Source: Melampsora larici-populina 98AG31
Taxonomy: Eukaryota; Basidiomycota; Pucciniomycetes; Pucciniales; Melampsoraceae
Length of the DNA stretch: 64,000 nt
NCBI RefSeq assembly: GCF_000204055.1
Contig: NW_006768789.1
Coordinates: 197,692 to 261,691 of the forward strand
Reading direction: 5' to 3'
Shown one piece after another: positions 24,636 to 35,416 of the stretch (its first letter is position 1; each line of letters opens with the position of its first letter). The notes under the pieces were generated by a model. It was not told where the DNA came from, searched no databases, and saw nothing but the letters and a program-made list of their open reading frames with translations. Both the position numbers and the translations under genes were made by a program.

Positions 24636-24987
24636 TATGTAGTCTGAGCAATTCGTGCTCGAGCGGCGGCGAAGGTGGGGAAATCTCAATTCAATACATG
24701 CATACATCTCAATCCATGATGCACCACCTGTCCAATTTCAATTCATTCGTCATGTAAAATGGCACAAGGGAAGTCTATAATGGAAGAAGTCCCGAGATCG
24801 AAGGTTTCTCTCGCTAGCTGCTTTCGTCTGTCAGTTGCTGATGGGTGCCCCGTAATTTGATATTCGAGCTCGACTACAAAGAGGCTCGCCGCTCACGAAG
24901 GATTCACCTCACATCCCACATCTTGAAGATAAATTTCACGAAAACGTCCCTCAATCAGTCAAACTTACGCTTTGTAATTTCATCATC
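24636..24987 (+). promoter_or_regulatory. Upstream region of secreted DPBB gene, copy 1
   Basis: Short region between the mobile element and the start codon. It aligns with the region upstream of copy 2 (about 27440-27840): shared ATACATCTC, CAATT..AATTCATTC, AAAATGGCA and ATCGAAGGTT..TCGCTAGCT words. The duplication therefore included the promoter. No defined factor site is claimed. Confidence 0.5.
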
Positions 24988-26004
24988 ATGCTCTTCATAC
25001 CCGCTTTAGTTTCGGCATTATTCCTCTCAGCTATGGGCGTCCATGGTAGTAGTCAATGCGCCATTTGGAAGCAAAAGGTCAGTAGTCTGGTTTTAATCTA
25101 AAACCAATCCATGTGTGAAGGTCCATTGAGAGGTGTTGTATGTTTGATAGTCGGGAAGCGCCCTGCAGACGACTGTAAGTTTCACAAGATTTTATAGCAG
25201 ACTCATTGAGGGCTACTATACTCAGGATGACGTTCAATACCTACTTTTACACCTTTAGGCTCAAAACATCGCGGGTTCTCCTGGAAGTTCCGTCGGAGTA
25301 AGTCACCTAATAACATGATCTATATCCCTCGTCATATTTCTTGGTTATCACTACACAGCTTGAAGGCATGCTTACGTCGCTCGCGCTTGATTAGGCCTGC
25401 GGTGTCTCCTATGCTGAAGGGACCCGTTTTGTTATGCTTTGGAACGCTTTGAATAGTAATGTGCAGCGACCAGCTGGTTCGACTCCTGGTTGGTTGACTG
25501 GGTAAATCTATCTTGCTTTCTGTTTGATGACCTGGTTCGCTCATGCCGTACTTGACTTCACTTATAATTCGCCATATGATGTCTTAGGGCTACCAAACAA
25601 AATTGCGGGAAGCAAGTGTGAGTCTGTCAACCTCCCGAATGTGATCGACCTTTGCTGATAGGATTGCTTGATAGTAAGGTTACCGCTAATAACAAAAGCG
25701 TTATCGGAGTTGTGGTCGAGTCCGGATCGTTTTCTCAGTCACCACTTGGCGAAAAGATCGGTTGCTCAAGCATATCTATCAGTAATCAGGTAAATTGTTT
25801 TTTTGAGTATCAGAATTGAAACCAATAAAGATTGAAACTCATAAATTTTATTATTTTAGATGATGACCGATCTAGGCGCTCATGGAGGTGTCAAGCTTCC
25901 AGTCACGTGGGAATTGTGAGTCTTGAGAAGATATTGACCTTGGAAACGTGTTTTTTCTGATGTCTACCATTTGAATCTCTACCAGTGTGGGCGCTCCCTT
26001 TTAA
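24988..26004 (+). CDS. Secreted RlpA-like double-psi beta-barrel protein, copy 1
   Basis: Small predicted extracellular protein, about 159 residues, from eight short exons: 24988-25077, 25151-25174, 25259-25297, 25395-25501, 25588-25617, 25675-25789, 25860-25915, 25986-26004. Residues 1-20 (MLFIPALVSALFLSAMGVHG) form a signal peptide. The mature part has Cys24, Cys53, Cys93 and Cys127. The order ACG..., NCGKQVKVTANNKSV, VVVESGSF, GCSSISISNQMMTDLGAHGG, VTWEF is that of the barwin/expansin/RlpA-like barrel, ending in the usual W-x-F/L strand. The usual Asp-x-Cys of the barrel is replaced by VESGSF, so enzymatic function is not assumed. Such proteins act on cell walls or in host interaction. Splice phases are confirmed by the paralogue at 27841-30235. 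Confidence 0.8.
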
Positions 26005-27840
26005 GCCTTTGGAAAAATGGCTGGTTCTTCGTCAAATTACTGTTTGGGTTTTGATTCGGGAATCTTTGATTCCCAGTAGATTCGAAATGAAGTTATGATA
26101 TCAACGAATTTGGCTGCTTTAAGAAATGCATGAATTGGAATGATGTTGATGTCCAAAGTCATAAGATTGAATCAATTTTAACCTCGTTTCGTCCTTAATA
26201 CCTATTTGTTTCTGAATATTTCATCTTTTTTTTTGGCTGGGCGTCACGCATTGCCGAACGAGCAGACCAGCATTGGTTTGCTCGAGCCAGTGCCGGTTTG
26301 CGTCGATTTTGTTAAGCTCAGCGGTTCTGCTGAGTTTTATGGTATCATCTCAAAACTCGGGAGTCAGCCTGCCTTGCACCAGTGTCTGTTATGTAGAGTC
26401 GTTTCGGAATCACGAGCATCACGTCTATATTTGGATGGGCTTCCGACCCTTGAAGTTGAATGCTGGTTTTGACAAATGAGTAACCTAACAAACTCTCAGG
26501 CTGGGGGGGGCTTTGTTAAGGTATAGGCAACTGAGCATGTTTGGGCATTGCAATCTGGCATTACTCACGGTCTGCAATCCACCTTGTGAATGCACAAACT
26601 TCACAAAGGCCCGAGGCTTGAGCGAGGGTGAATGCATGGCTTTTGACTGACACTGTCACTGTCACGACTCACTGGCCAGGATGGGGCCATCACAGGCCAG
26701 GACCACCAGAGAATCCACAAGATCATCCATTACACGTTGCAAAGTCCATCTACAACAGTATTCAAAGTAATTTACTGGCTTAGAAGAGTGATCGCGTATT
26801 GGTGTTTAAAATAGTGATGTGCATGTCAGTCTTTGCCGCGTTTGTTTAGCATCACACTGGAAAACACCGGGGACAAAATTTATTCTCATATCGCAGTGAA
26901 AGAATCCAAATAAGTAAAACTTCAAAGTCTCAGCAAAAAGACAACACAAAAACAATTGTTGGCATGCCACGCCACGGGGGAAGTTGGTATGCCGCATTGT
27001 CACCCTGATTCACTGCGGATGCCGTACGCGGCAACTGCAGCACAATTCTGGGTCTGATTTTGTATTGTGTCCAGGCTTCCAAGTTCCAGAGGTGCCAAAA
27101 TATTTACAAAACGTAAAACGCTTGGCGCCAAATTCGAATTCCCTCCCAATATGCCCAAGTTTTACAGGCACAATTCGTCAAGCTTTTCTCCATCAACTGT
27201 AATATCATTTTAATCGAGCTTGGCTCTGTGGCTGCAAACCATGCTTGGTGGGTATCCTGAGCCAAAGACGCATTCCTCGGTGGTCTTTGAACAAGGTGCT
27301 CAAAGTTCGTTGTTCTTTTCTTAACTGGAAGAAAAAATAGAATCCATTTTGGGGTCATTCCTTGGAGAACATTCTTCAAATGACGAGATGCCTACAGAAT
27401 ACCTTTTTCTATCTCGGACACGTTGTGATACTTGTGTTTGAACGGTGTCGACTCGGAGGAGGTCGGCGGAGGTCGGCGGTACATATCTCAATACGCATAC
27501 ATCTCCATCAGAGTCCATCCTTGGCACCGGTGCACCTTGGCCTGTTCAATTGTAATTCATTCATCACAAAATGGCAAGAGGGAAATCTATGTATAGAACC
27601 AATCAGATGACTGATTTATACCTCTTACCTAACCGACATCGAAGGTTTGTATCGCTAGCTTCTTTCGTCAACTCAGACGGGGGCCCCATATTTTCATGTT
27701 CGGGCTCGACTACAAATACATAGGCTCGAAAAACATTCACCTCATATCCTTCAGCTCATCATCATATCCTACACCTTGAAAATTTATTTTGTGAAAACGT
27801 CCGCACATTCGTTGAACATAAATTTCGTGATTTCCTCATC
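26005..27840. other. Spacer between tandem secreted-protein genes
   Basis: The first about 450 bp (3' flank) aligns with the 3' flank of copy 2 (about 30236-30660), and the last about 400 bp aligns with the upstream region of copy 1. These mark the edges of the tandem duplication. Between them is gene-free DNA with a TA-ended hairpin related to the 22491-22579 MITE (about 27110-27190). Confidence 0.55.
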
Positions 27841-30235
27841 ATGCTTTTCATATCCACCTTGGTTTCAGCATTCCTCGTCTCAGCCATGGCTGTCCATGGT
27901 CGTAGCCAATGCGCCGCCTGGATTCAACAGGTTAGTAGTCTGATTTAACTCAAGTCCAATCCATCTCGAATGGTCTATTCAGAACTGGTATATCTATGAT
28001 AGCGCGGCCACGGAGATTTCATCTCACCACAAAGACCTGTAAGTTCTGTGGCAATCTTCTTGAGGCCTACTATAGTGACGCTTACGTTTGACACCTATTT
28101 TTACACATCTTTAGGCTCAAAACCTCGCGAGCTCTAAAGGTCATCCGGGAGTAAGTCACGTAGTGAAATGAACCATACGCGTCATGGTATTTCACCAGTT
28201 GCGACTACAGAGCTATTTAGACGCTTACGTTGCACGTGTTCTAGGCCTGCGGTGCCCCCTACAAAGAAGGTGAAAAGTTTGTGATGCTTTGGAACGGTAT
28301 ACATAGCAATGTTCAAATACCACCTTCTTTGACTGGTGGTTGGGTGACTGGGTAAATCTATCCTGATACATACTTTCTCGATGGCCTGATTCGCTCACGT
28401 TATGTGTGAATCTACTTGAAATTGAACCTTTACTTGAGTATCTCAATCAACACACATTTCTTTCTATCATGGTCGAGAATGAGTTTCATAAGAGAGTATG
28501 GACAGCTGCTCAGTTTCGTCTTCCGCTTGTTGAGGAAGCTCAGGATCTACTGGAACATATTGCTAATCAAAGGATCAAGAGAATAGAGTTACAAAAATCA
28601 GAGTAATGATCTTTGGTATGGTTATCAGTAACAAACTAATAAAATGGATACCAACTTTTTTAAAAGTTCCAGAAGAGGTGCAAAATCTAGAAACTTTGAC
28701 TTTGTCCTCTGAAAAATGAGAAAGAAACAATTGTTAAAGCCCTTGCCAGGGTCTCTGAATGTACCTTTTCAGCTTCCTTACCATCTATACATCACCAGTC
28801 TTGTTTTTATGCCATTCCACTTCTAGCTCAAATCTCACTCTATATATACCCGACTTTCTCTCATAAATGTCTAGAAAAACCCATGCACTTCTAAGTCCCA
28901 TAGCTCAAAATACAACCTGTGTATTTCTAAGGGGTTTTCCTTAACAGTGTGGTCTTTGTTCTCATCCCTCTTTTCTGATTTTATGGATCTTATCATGTCT
29001 GCACTGTTTGTGAGCCTGGATTGGTTTCAGCTGTGATTCTTATCTGTTCTTCAAAATTGAGTGGAAAATCATAGGATTTGTTGAGAATTTACACTTGCTT
29101 ACATTGTCCCCATTGAATAAGCTGCAACTTGTTGGATGATGCTTCTCACTCCATTTTCATTGGTCCTTTTCTGCTTTGTTGATTTTATTGATATCTCTTG
29201 CAATCTACCTTACAATCAATCACTAGAATTCTCTTATTGACCACTATACATCTTCTGGGACTGTAATAGTGGCCTTTGCTGGTGTAGAACATTTCTTACT
29301 TTTTTTCTACTTTTTTGGGGGGAAAAGGCGTGCCTGACGCGCCCCAGTGGCGCCTGTGCCAGTCCAATCAAGTTTTTTTGCGCATTGGCATGCCTGTTTG
29401 AAAAAGGACGCACCCACAACATGAGCCAGGGCCCTTTTGTTTTGGGTTTTCACAGTCACACCCTTGGTGAGGGCGTGAGAGCGCTCCCTTGAAGTTGCAG
29501 CATGATTTTTTTCTTCAAAAAAACACAATTTCATGGACACCAACACCTTCCATTTCAATCTTGTATGTCAAAGTAGTGGATTTCATACATATTACACAGG
29601 CACAACTTTGACTTCTGAGCAAATATCCCTGAAAACAGGCTTTTGATCCCAGCGGCTTGGCTACAATCCCAAAAATCTTCACAACACACAGATCATGGCT
29701 GTTTATGGTATATGGTTCACTTGGTTTTTTGTAGGGAGCCACACTGATTTTGTGGCCATGTTAGGCATATATATACGTAGGGCACCCCCTCCCCAAATCT
29801 ACTTAGGGGTGCCAACAATAATTGCAGGAAGAAAGTGTAAGTCGGTCAAGCTCCTCGAAGTTGATCAACATTCGCTGATGGGGTTGCTTGGTACATAGTC
29901 GGGTTTACGCTAATGGGAGAAGTGTTGACGGAATTGTGGTCGAGTCCGGCTCGTTTTCCCCGACACAACAACCAATTGACGAAACTACCGGTTGCTCAAG
30001 CATAGCCATCAGTAATCAGGTAAACTCTCTTTTTGAGTATCAGAATCACAACTACTAAAGATCAAACACTGAAGCGATTGTATTTTTAGATGATGGCGGA
30101 GCTAGGCGCTAGTGGTAGTACCACACTTGACGTCACGTGGCAATTGTGAGTCTTGAGAAAATATCGAACGTGAAGACATGGTTTTTCTGATCTATGCAAT
30201 TGGACTTTTCAATCAGTTTGGACCCAGCCGTTTAA
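27841..30235 (+). CDS. Secreted RlpA-like double-psi beta-barrel protein, copy 2
   Basis: Paralogue of the gene at 24988 with the same eight-exon structure: 27841-27930, 28003-28038, 28115-28150, 28245-28351, 29807-29836, 29899-30019, 30090-30145, 30217-30235. About 164 residues. Signal peptide MLFISTLVSAFLVSAMAVHG; barrel strands ACGAPYKEGEKFVMLWNG, NCRKKVRVYANGRSV, VVESGSF, GCSSIAISNQMMAELGASG, VTWQF. Differences in exon length from copy 1 (exon 2 +12, exon 3 -3, exon 6 +6) are all multiples of three, which supports selection on the protein. Intron 4 is about 1.46 kb here against 86 bp in copy 1, because of inserted DNA. Whether that long intron is spliced correctly is the main doubt. Confidence 0.75.
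28403..29780. other. ~1.4-kb insertion inside intron 4 of DPBB copy 2
   Basis: Copy 1 intron 4 is 86 bp. Alignment to copy 2 breaks near 28402 and resumes near 29781. The insert holds a 66-codon plus-strand ORF (28406-28606, VENEFHKRVWTAAQFRLPLV) and, near 29310-29420, a block like the right subterminal part of the hAT family here (GCGTGCCTGACGCGCCCC...GCACCCACAACATGA). No clean terminal repeats or target duplication could be fixed, so the element type is open. Confidence 0.5.
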
Positions 30236-31476
30236 ATTTTGGGAGAATGGCTGGATCATAAGATTGTCATTCGAGTTTTGAGCAGCAAGTTCTTTATTTC
30301 GAGGAGATTGAGGATAGTGGGACGGCAACAACCAATTTGGCATTTTCAAGAAATGCAATGAACTGGAACGATGTCGATGTTCATAGTCACAAGATTCAAT
30401 CAAATCTAACCTCACTTCATCCTTTCACTGTAAATAATTGTTCAATTCTATATATGTTGTTCACCTCTGTTCACCTTTCTTCTGTCTGGGCGACATGCTT
30501 TTCCAAACGAGAAAACAGTGCTCGATCAGTTTGTGTCGATTTTGTTGAAATACCAGCTGATCTCTTAAGATCTTGTGCAAAACTCATGACCTAGCCTTCC
30601 TTGGACCAGTGACCATTATGTAGAAGGTCTAAAGGTTTGGGAGATATCGATTTCTAATCATCCAATGTGTTAACTAGACCGCCCAAACACAATGAGCATA
30701 TTGCCTCTTGATCACCTCATCAGCCTGTCTGGATCTGTACTTGAGGACCCCGACACCGTAAGTATTGATAACATGGGGTACATTCAATTTCGAAAAGCTC
30801 GTACAATTCACCCGCAAGACTTGAGTGAATTGGCGTGAAATGTAGGCAAGCTCTCTGAACTCGACGGTAATACTGTTGATTTGTGTGTCAACTTCAAAAG
30901 CCCCGGCCCAGTTGTCCTGCAGAACTAAAGCCAATTGGCATGGAGTTTGGACGAGCTCTATAACATCAACAGAGCAGTAAACTTGACACAAGTCTGATTC
31001 TCACAGGGTGCTTTTGAATCCACGAGCTCGATGCCCCGCCGGGCTTCTTATTTCAGCTGAACAGTAGTGGGACGTTGTGGTGGGGGCGTATGCCAGCGAC
31101 GGATAGAGGACACCGGCGATGGGGGCGGACCTAATAAAGGTGGATGGATGGATGGATTGTGATACCTTATCAATGTTCCTCAATCGACCTTGTAATTGCC
31201 TCACCAGTATGATCTATGAGGGCATTGCAGGTTTTACTGACGATCTCTCAGAATGGGAGGATGCAAGTCACGCTTTCATACGGCAGTTCACATCAAAAAA
31301 ACATCTTGGAAGAGCAATTTCTCATTGCCCGTTTTGCTGACAAGCAGAAGCTTACATGGAATATTAACTAACATATCGATGATTGCATGGATGTACGTTG
31401 GCATGGATGAGGCATGATGGGCAAGAAGTGGACAGCACAGTAGTGCAAAGGAATACTAGATGTGAGAATTGTGATT
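30236..31476. other. Intergenic region with small hairpin repeats
   Basis: 3' flank of DPBB copy 2, then repeat-rich DNA up to the end of the eS17 gene. No protein-coding gene supported. Confidence 0.45.
30780..30976. repeat. Two adjacent TA-ended hairpin repeats
   Basis: 30780-30872 runs from TACATTCAATTTCGAAAAGCT to AGCTCTCTGAACTCGACGGTA; 30870-30976 runs from TACTGTTGAT to ATCAACAGAGCAGTA. Both share AATTGGCGTG/CCAATTGGCAT-type cores with the 22491-22579 palindrome. They are read as degenerate members of the same small TA-target MITE family. Confidence 0.45.
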
Positions 31477-32258
31477 TTATTCCCGTCGAGCACCAGCCAT
31501 TCCAACCACAGGCTTGCCTCGTCGGTCACCACGCTCACCACCACCCCTTCGGTCAGCAAAAGCCTGTGCAGAAGTTGATTGAACGTTGACAGGTAGTTTG
31601 TCGAAACCCATGGCTCGGAGCATATCCTATGTACAAAATTGGGGCAGAAAGGGTTCATCAGCACGGGTCCTTGGGTATGATTCGGTTCACAGTGAGTCTG
31701 AGGGTGGTTGAAATTTTGAAAAGCACCTTGGTGTCAGGGTCGACGTCAAGACCGGTGGCAGTTGTGTCAAGAGCGGAGACCTCAGGAACGTAGTTGTCTT
31801 TGCGCTCTCGTTCTTCTTCTTGAAGTTTGAAAGAGATACCACGGACGGGTCCTCGCTGAATACGTCGCATCAAATGTGTGGTGAATCCAGCGATCTTGTT
31901 GCGGAGTCGCTTGGAGGGAATACTGGCAACTTCATCGCAGCTGTAGAGGCGGAGACGCAAGGAAATGAGAAATAGCCCAAGGTAGTATGTTGAGATGTTC
32001 CACACTTACACCCGCTTGTTGACGTGGAAGTCAGTGACGAGACGGGGGTAGTATTTCTCGATGATCACCCTCGAGGCTCGCTTGACGGTCTTGGTACGAA
32101 CTCGACCCTAGAGGTTCAAGGCAAGTCAAAAGGTCAGTCAACCTCCATATGAATTTGATACCCGGAGCGTGAAGCCGTTCTTGAAGGCCTTCGGCGACAG
32201 GAAGGGTCCGGCCATGCGGCATCCAAGAAGACGATTAAGGTGCAGAGCGACGTACCAT
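31477..32258 (-). CDS. RPS17: 40S ribosomal protein eS17
   Basis: Component of the small ribosomal subunit. Four exons on the minus strand: 32258-32256 (the ATG alone), 32107-32010, 31940-31727, 31626-31477, about 154 residues. The sequence is unmistakable: [100 protein letters not shown] Gly/Arg-rich C-terminal tail ([13 protein letters not shown]) makes it slightly longer than usual. The first coding exon is a bare ATG followed directly by GTACGT. It is divergently paired with uS8, and the two starts are 402 bp apart. Confidence 0.95.
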
Positions 32259-32660
32259 TGTGACTGGATAGTTTGTCTTGAGGTACGATTGGATAAGTAG
32301 GTGAGTTTCGAAGGTCCCAAAGGCTCAATTCAGCGGTAGTGGCATTGCACTCAGGCAAGCGGAGGGGGGCTTGAGTAAACCTATGTAGGTCTGAAACCGG
32401 CTGCGGTGCGCATCAATAGTATCGCTTTCCAGCTTTCGCACTGCAACCGGGACCTCAGCAACAACCAAGTCTCACCATTGATCATCAAGGCAACACCACG
32501 AAACCAACCTCCCCCGCGGCCTCGACTCAGGAACTCACAAGCAAAGGTGCATGCTCACGCACACGCCCTTTGCTCCAGTCATCATCAGCTGACAATCTTG
32601 TTCCTCATCCACCTAATTCTTTGTTTCCGGAATACCTAAGATCCCAAATAGCACTTCAAG
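32259..32660. promoter_or_regulatory. Shared bidirectional promoter of eS17 and uS8 genes
   Basis: 402 bp between the divergent start codons of two small-subunit ribosomal protein genes. Any 5' leaders lie within it. CT-rich and GA-rich stretches are present, but no specific binding site is asserted. Sharing one promoter would co-express two proteins of the same subunit. Confidence 0.55.
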
Positions 32661-33295
32661 ATGCGAGTCTCAGTTTTGGTCAGTGGCTGTTGAAATTTTG
32701 AGAAACTTACGGCGATCTGGACGTCAACACCTGCTTTTTTACAAGTCACTCACATGATCGTCGGATTTATAGAATGACTGCCTTAACAACATGCTCAACG
32801 CCGAGCGTCGTGGAAAACGTCAAGTTTTGATCCGACCTAGCTCAAAGGTCATTGTTCGATTTTTGACAGTGATGCAAAAGCACGGTGAATTTTGATTTGA
32901 TCACTGGTTGATAGCCTTTCATAATCGTAGTTTGCTGGAACTGAAGAGGGTTTTCTTTTCATGCAGGTTACATTGACGAGTTCGAGTACATTGACGATCA
33001 CCGTGCCGGTAAGATCGTTGTTCAGCTCAACGGACGAATCAACAAATGTGGCGTCGTCTCTCCAAGGTTCAATGTCCAGTTGGACCAAATTGAAAACTGG
33101 GTCAACAGGCTTTTGCCCGCTCGTTCGTTCGGTATCATCATCCTTGTATGTACACCCGCCTCAACACATTCTTTCTCTGAGTTGTCAAACTAACGTACCC
33201 TTTGTGCCCCACAGACGACTTCAGCCGGTATCATGGACCACGAGGAAGCCCGACGGAAACACGTTGCTGGCAAAATCCTCGGATATGTTTATTGA
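32661..33295 (+). CDS. RPS22: 40S ribosomal protein uS8 (S15a / yeast S22)
   Basis: Small-subunit ribosomal protein that binds rRNA in the platform region. Four exons (32661-32678, 32773-32884, 32967-33145, 33215-33295) give 129 residues, against about 130 in the family. Motifs: [100 protein letters not shown], ending GYVY. The start lacks the extra Val of most orthologues (MVRVSVL). Divergent from eS17. Confidence 0.95.
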
Positions 33296-35416
33296 TCTAA
33301 CATGCAATTCTAACATTACGAACCACAACATGTGTACACCGGAAGCTTGATATCTTGCTTCGTATCTTCATATTGAACAATCAGATCCACGTTCACCCAT
33401 TTATTCTGGCCCGTTACATCGCTCCTGTAGCTTTTACAATCCCCGCGTCTCATGCTGTTTTCCTGTGCTGTGATCGAGCTGCACGCCACCATCAAGGCCT
33501 TCCCGTGATCTACCATGATACTCATCGCCGATCATCGCTGCCTCTGTTTTCCAAACACTCTTCATGTCCCACTTCTTGCACTTTGCCCTTGCCCAAAACC
33601 TTGACTGCATAATCTCTCTATGGCGTTGCAGAGCTACTGCCTACGGTTGAAACCTAGAGGGGCTCAAGAGTTCTCTCCAATCGACTACATGACATACACG
33701 GTTCACCATTAGTGGTTCAAGCCATATCGATCATCTCACCCGGAACAAATCCTGAAAGGTGTGAAATCACATGCCTTTTCTGCGTTGATCCACGTCACTC
33801 GGCACCTAGCTTTGATGTTGAACAGAACAACAAATATGATTTTGGATTTTCAAACAAAGTGACACGGAAAGCCAACTTATTGAAGCTTGTACAACACACG
33901 CGAGATTAATCTGCGTAAACTTCGCCACCCTTTGGTCACCGGTCCACTTGAGTTTGTTTTGCGAAAGAAGGGTTTTCGAGGTTACCTCTTCGGCCTACTG
34001 GTCAAAGCAACCGCTGACTCGAAGATATCAGTAAGCATTTAACCATATATGAGATAGTAATTTCATGTCTGGTTCCAATCATCCAGTTTGCCACTCGGAC
34101 CTACCAATTGATTGTTAAGTTTACCAATTGATTTACTCAGTCAAATTCAGCAGTTTCAGCCCTCAAAAAAATGCCCTATTGAGATCACTGAAAGAAAACG
34201 TCACATCACTCTGGTTTATTTACAGTCCATCAGAGGTTTGTAGACCATGGGTTGATACTCATTTTTGTTCTATTGGGGTGGAGGATTTTTGGCTATGCTG
34301 GTTGACACAGACTTAACACGAGCATGCTGGTACAAATTCTCGTACCTCACTAAGAACAACAATAACTCAGCCAGTCTCGCCAGAACGAATCATTCATTAT
34401 CTACTCCCTTCTTGCCTTTGTAATTTACTGTTGGCCACTCATTTACTTGTAATTCTGATATATATCTATTTCAAGGCATTGTTGGCAGTCATAATGCCTA
34501 TAAGGCCTCAATACTGATATATATATACCCCTACCATAGGTCTGCCATGAGCTGGCGGGTCAGAGATGGAATACAAGCAGTGGCTAATCTCCGGAAGGAC
34601 CTCTATTCCCACTCTGTACTTCATAGCCTTTTCTTAACACTGCTTCAATTGTAACTGGAGATGGAACACCCAACAGCAACTTTACCCCTGACACCGCCAG
34701 AGGGGGATAACTGGTGCTGGAACAGATATACCGTGCTTGATAGCCTAAGAACACTTTGAGTGATGCAAAAAAGTATCAGGGGACTTTTGTTTCCTTTCAT
34801 TCAAGGAGTTTGAAGAGAATCTTTGATCTCCAAACATTGGTTCCAATAGAATTTCATCCTTAGGTGAAAAGCAAAAGCAGCTACTTTCTGTCAAAACAAG
34901 AAACTCTTGGGCCCCTCTTTCAAATAGCCAGACCAAAAAATCTAAGATGCAGAACAGCTAATATACATCAAACAGACCTTTTGTTTTTTTAATCAAATTT
35001 ATATTATACTGAAAGGCTATTGTTCTAATCAAAGAGAGAACTCTCTTCCTTGAAAGAAATCCGACAAAAAGAATTGAAATATAAGTACATTCCAAATTCC
35101 AAACCGATTTTAACGTATCCACATATACAGATTTATTTGTCTATTGTGTTTTTATTTTCTATTTACATATATCCCTGTACTCTGATTTCTAAACAAAGAA
35201 AAAAAAAGTTGCACAAATTTATAAAGTCAAAAATCATTTCCAAGTATACAATTTTGATGTGTGGGTTTTTTTTGGAAGAAAAGGAAAAAAAATGAATGGA
35301 AAGTGTTGATATTACATATCTATTTTGTAAATGATTTGAAAAGAAAGGATATAAAACAAACAAATTCAAGACCAACAAGATATGTTGAGGTTTTATACTT
35401 TATGAAATGTAAGGAA
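33296..35416. other. Intergenic region, no supported gene
   Basis: ORFs are short and on both strands. A plus-strand open stretch at about 33880-34030 (EINLRKLRHPLVTGPLEF, then a GTAAGC donor) reads like a coding fragment, but no partner exons were found. AT content rises towards 35400, the 3' flank of the membrane-protein gene. Confidence 0.45.

Noticed and set aside
25476..25486. GGTTCGACTCC, a tRNA B-box-like word
   Set aside because: Lies inside exon 4 of the DPBB gene; no A box or cloverleaf around it.
28406..28606. 66-codon ORF inside the expanded intron
   Set aside because: Protein-like but no recognised family, promoter or partner exon; kept only as a note on the insertion.
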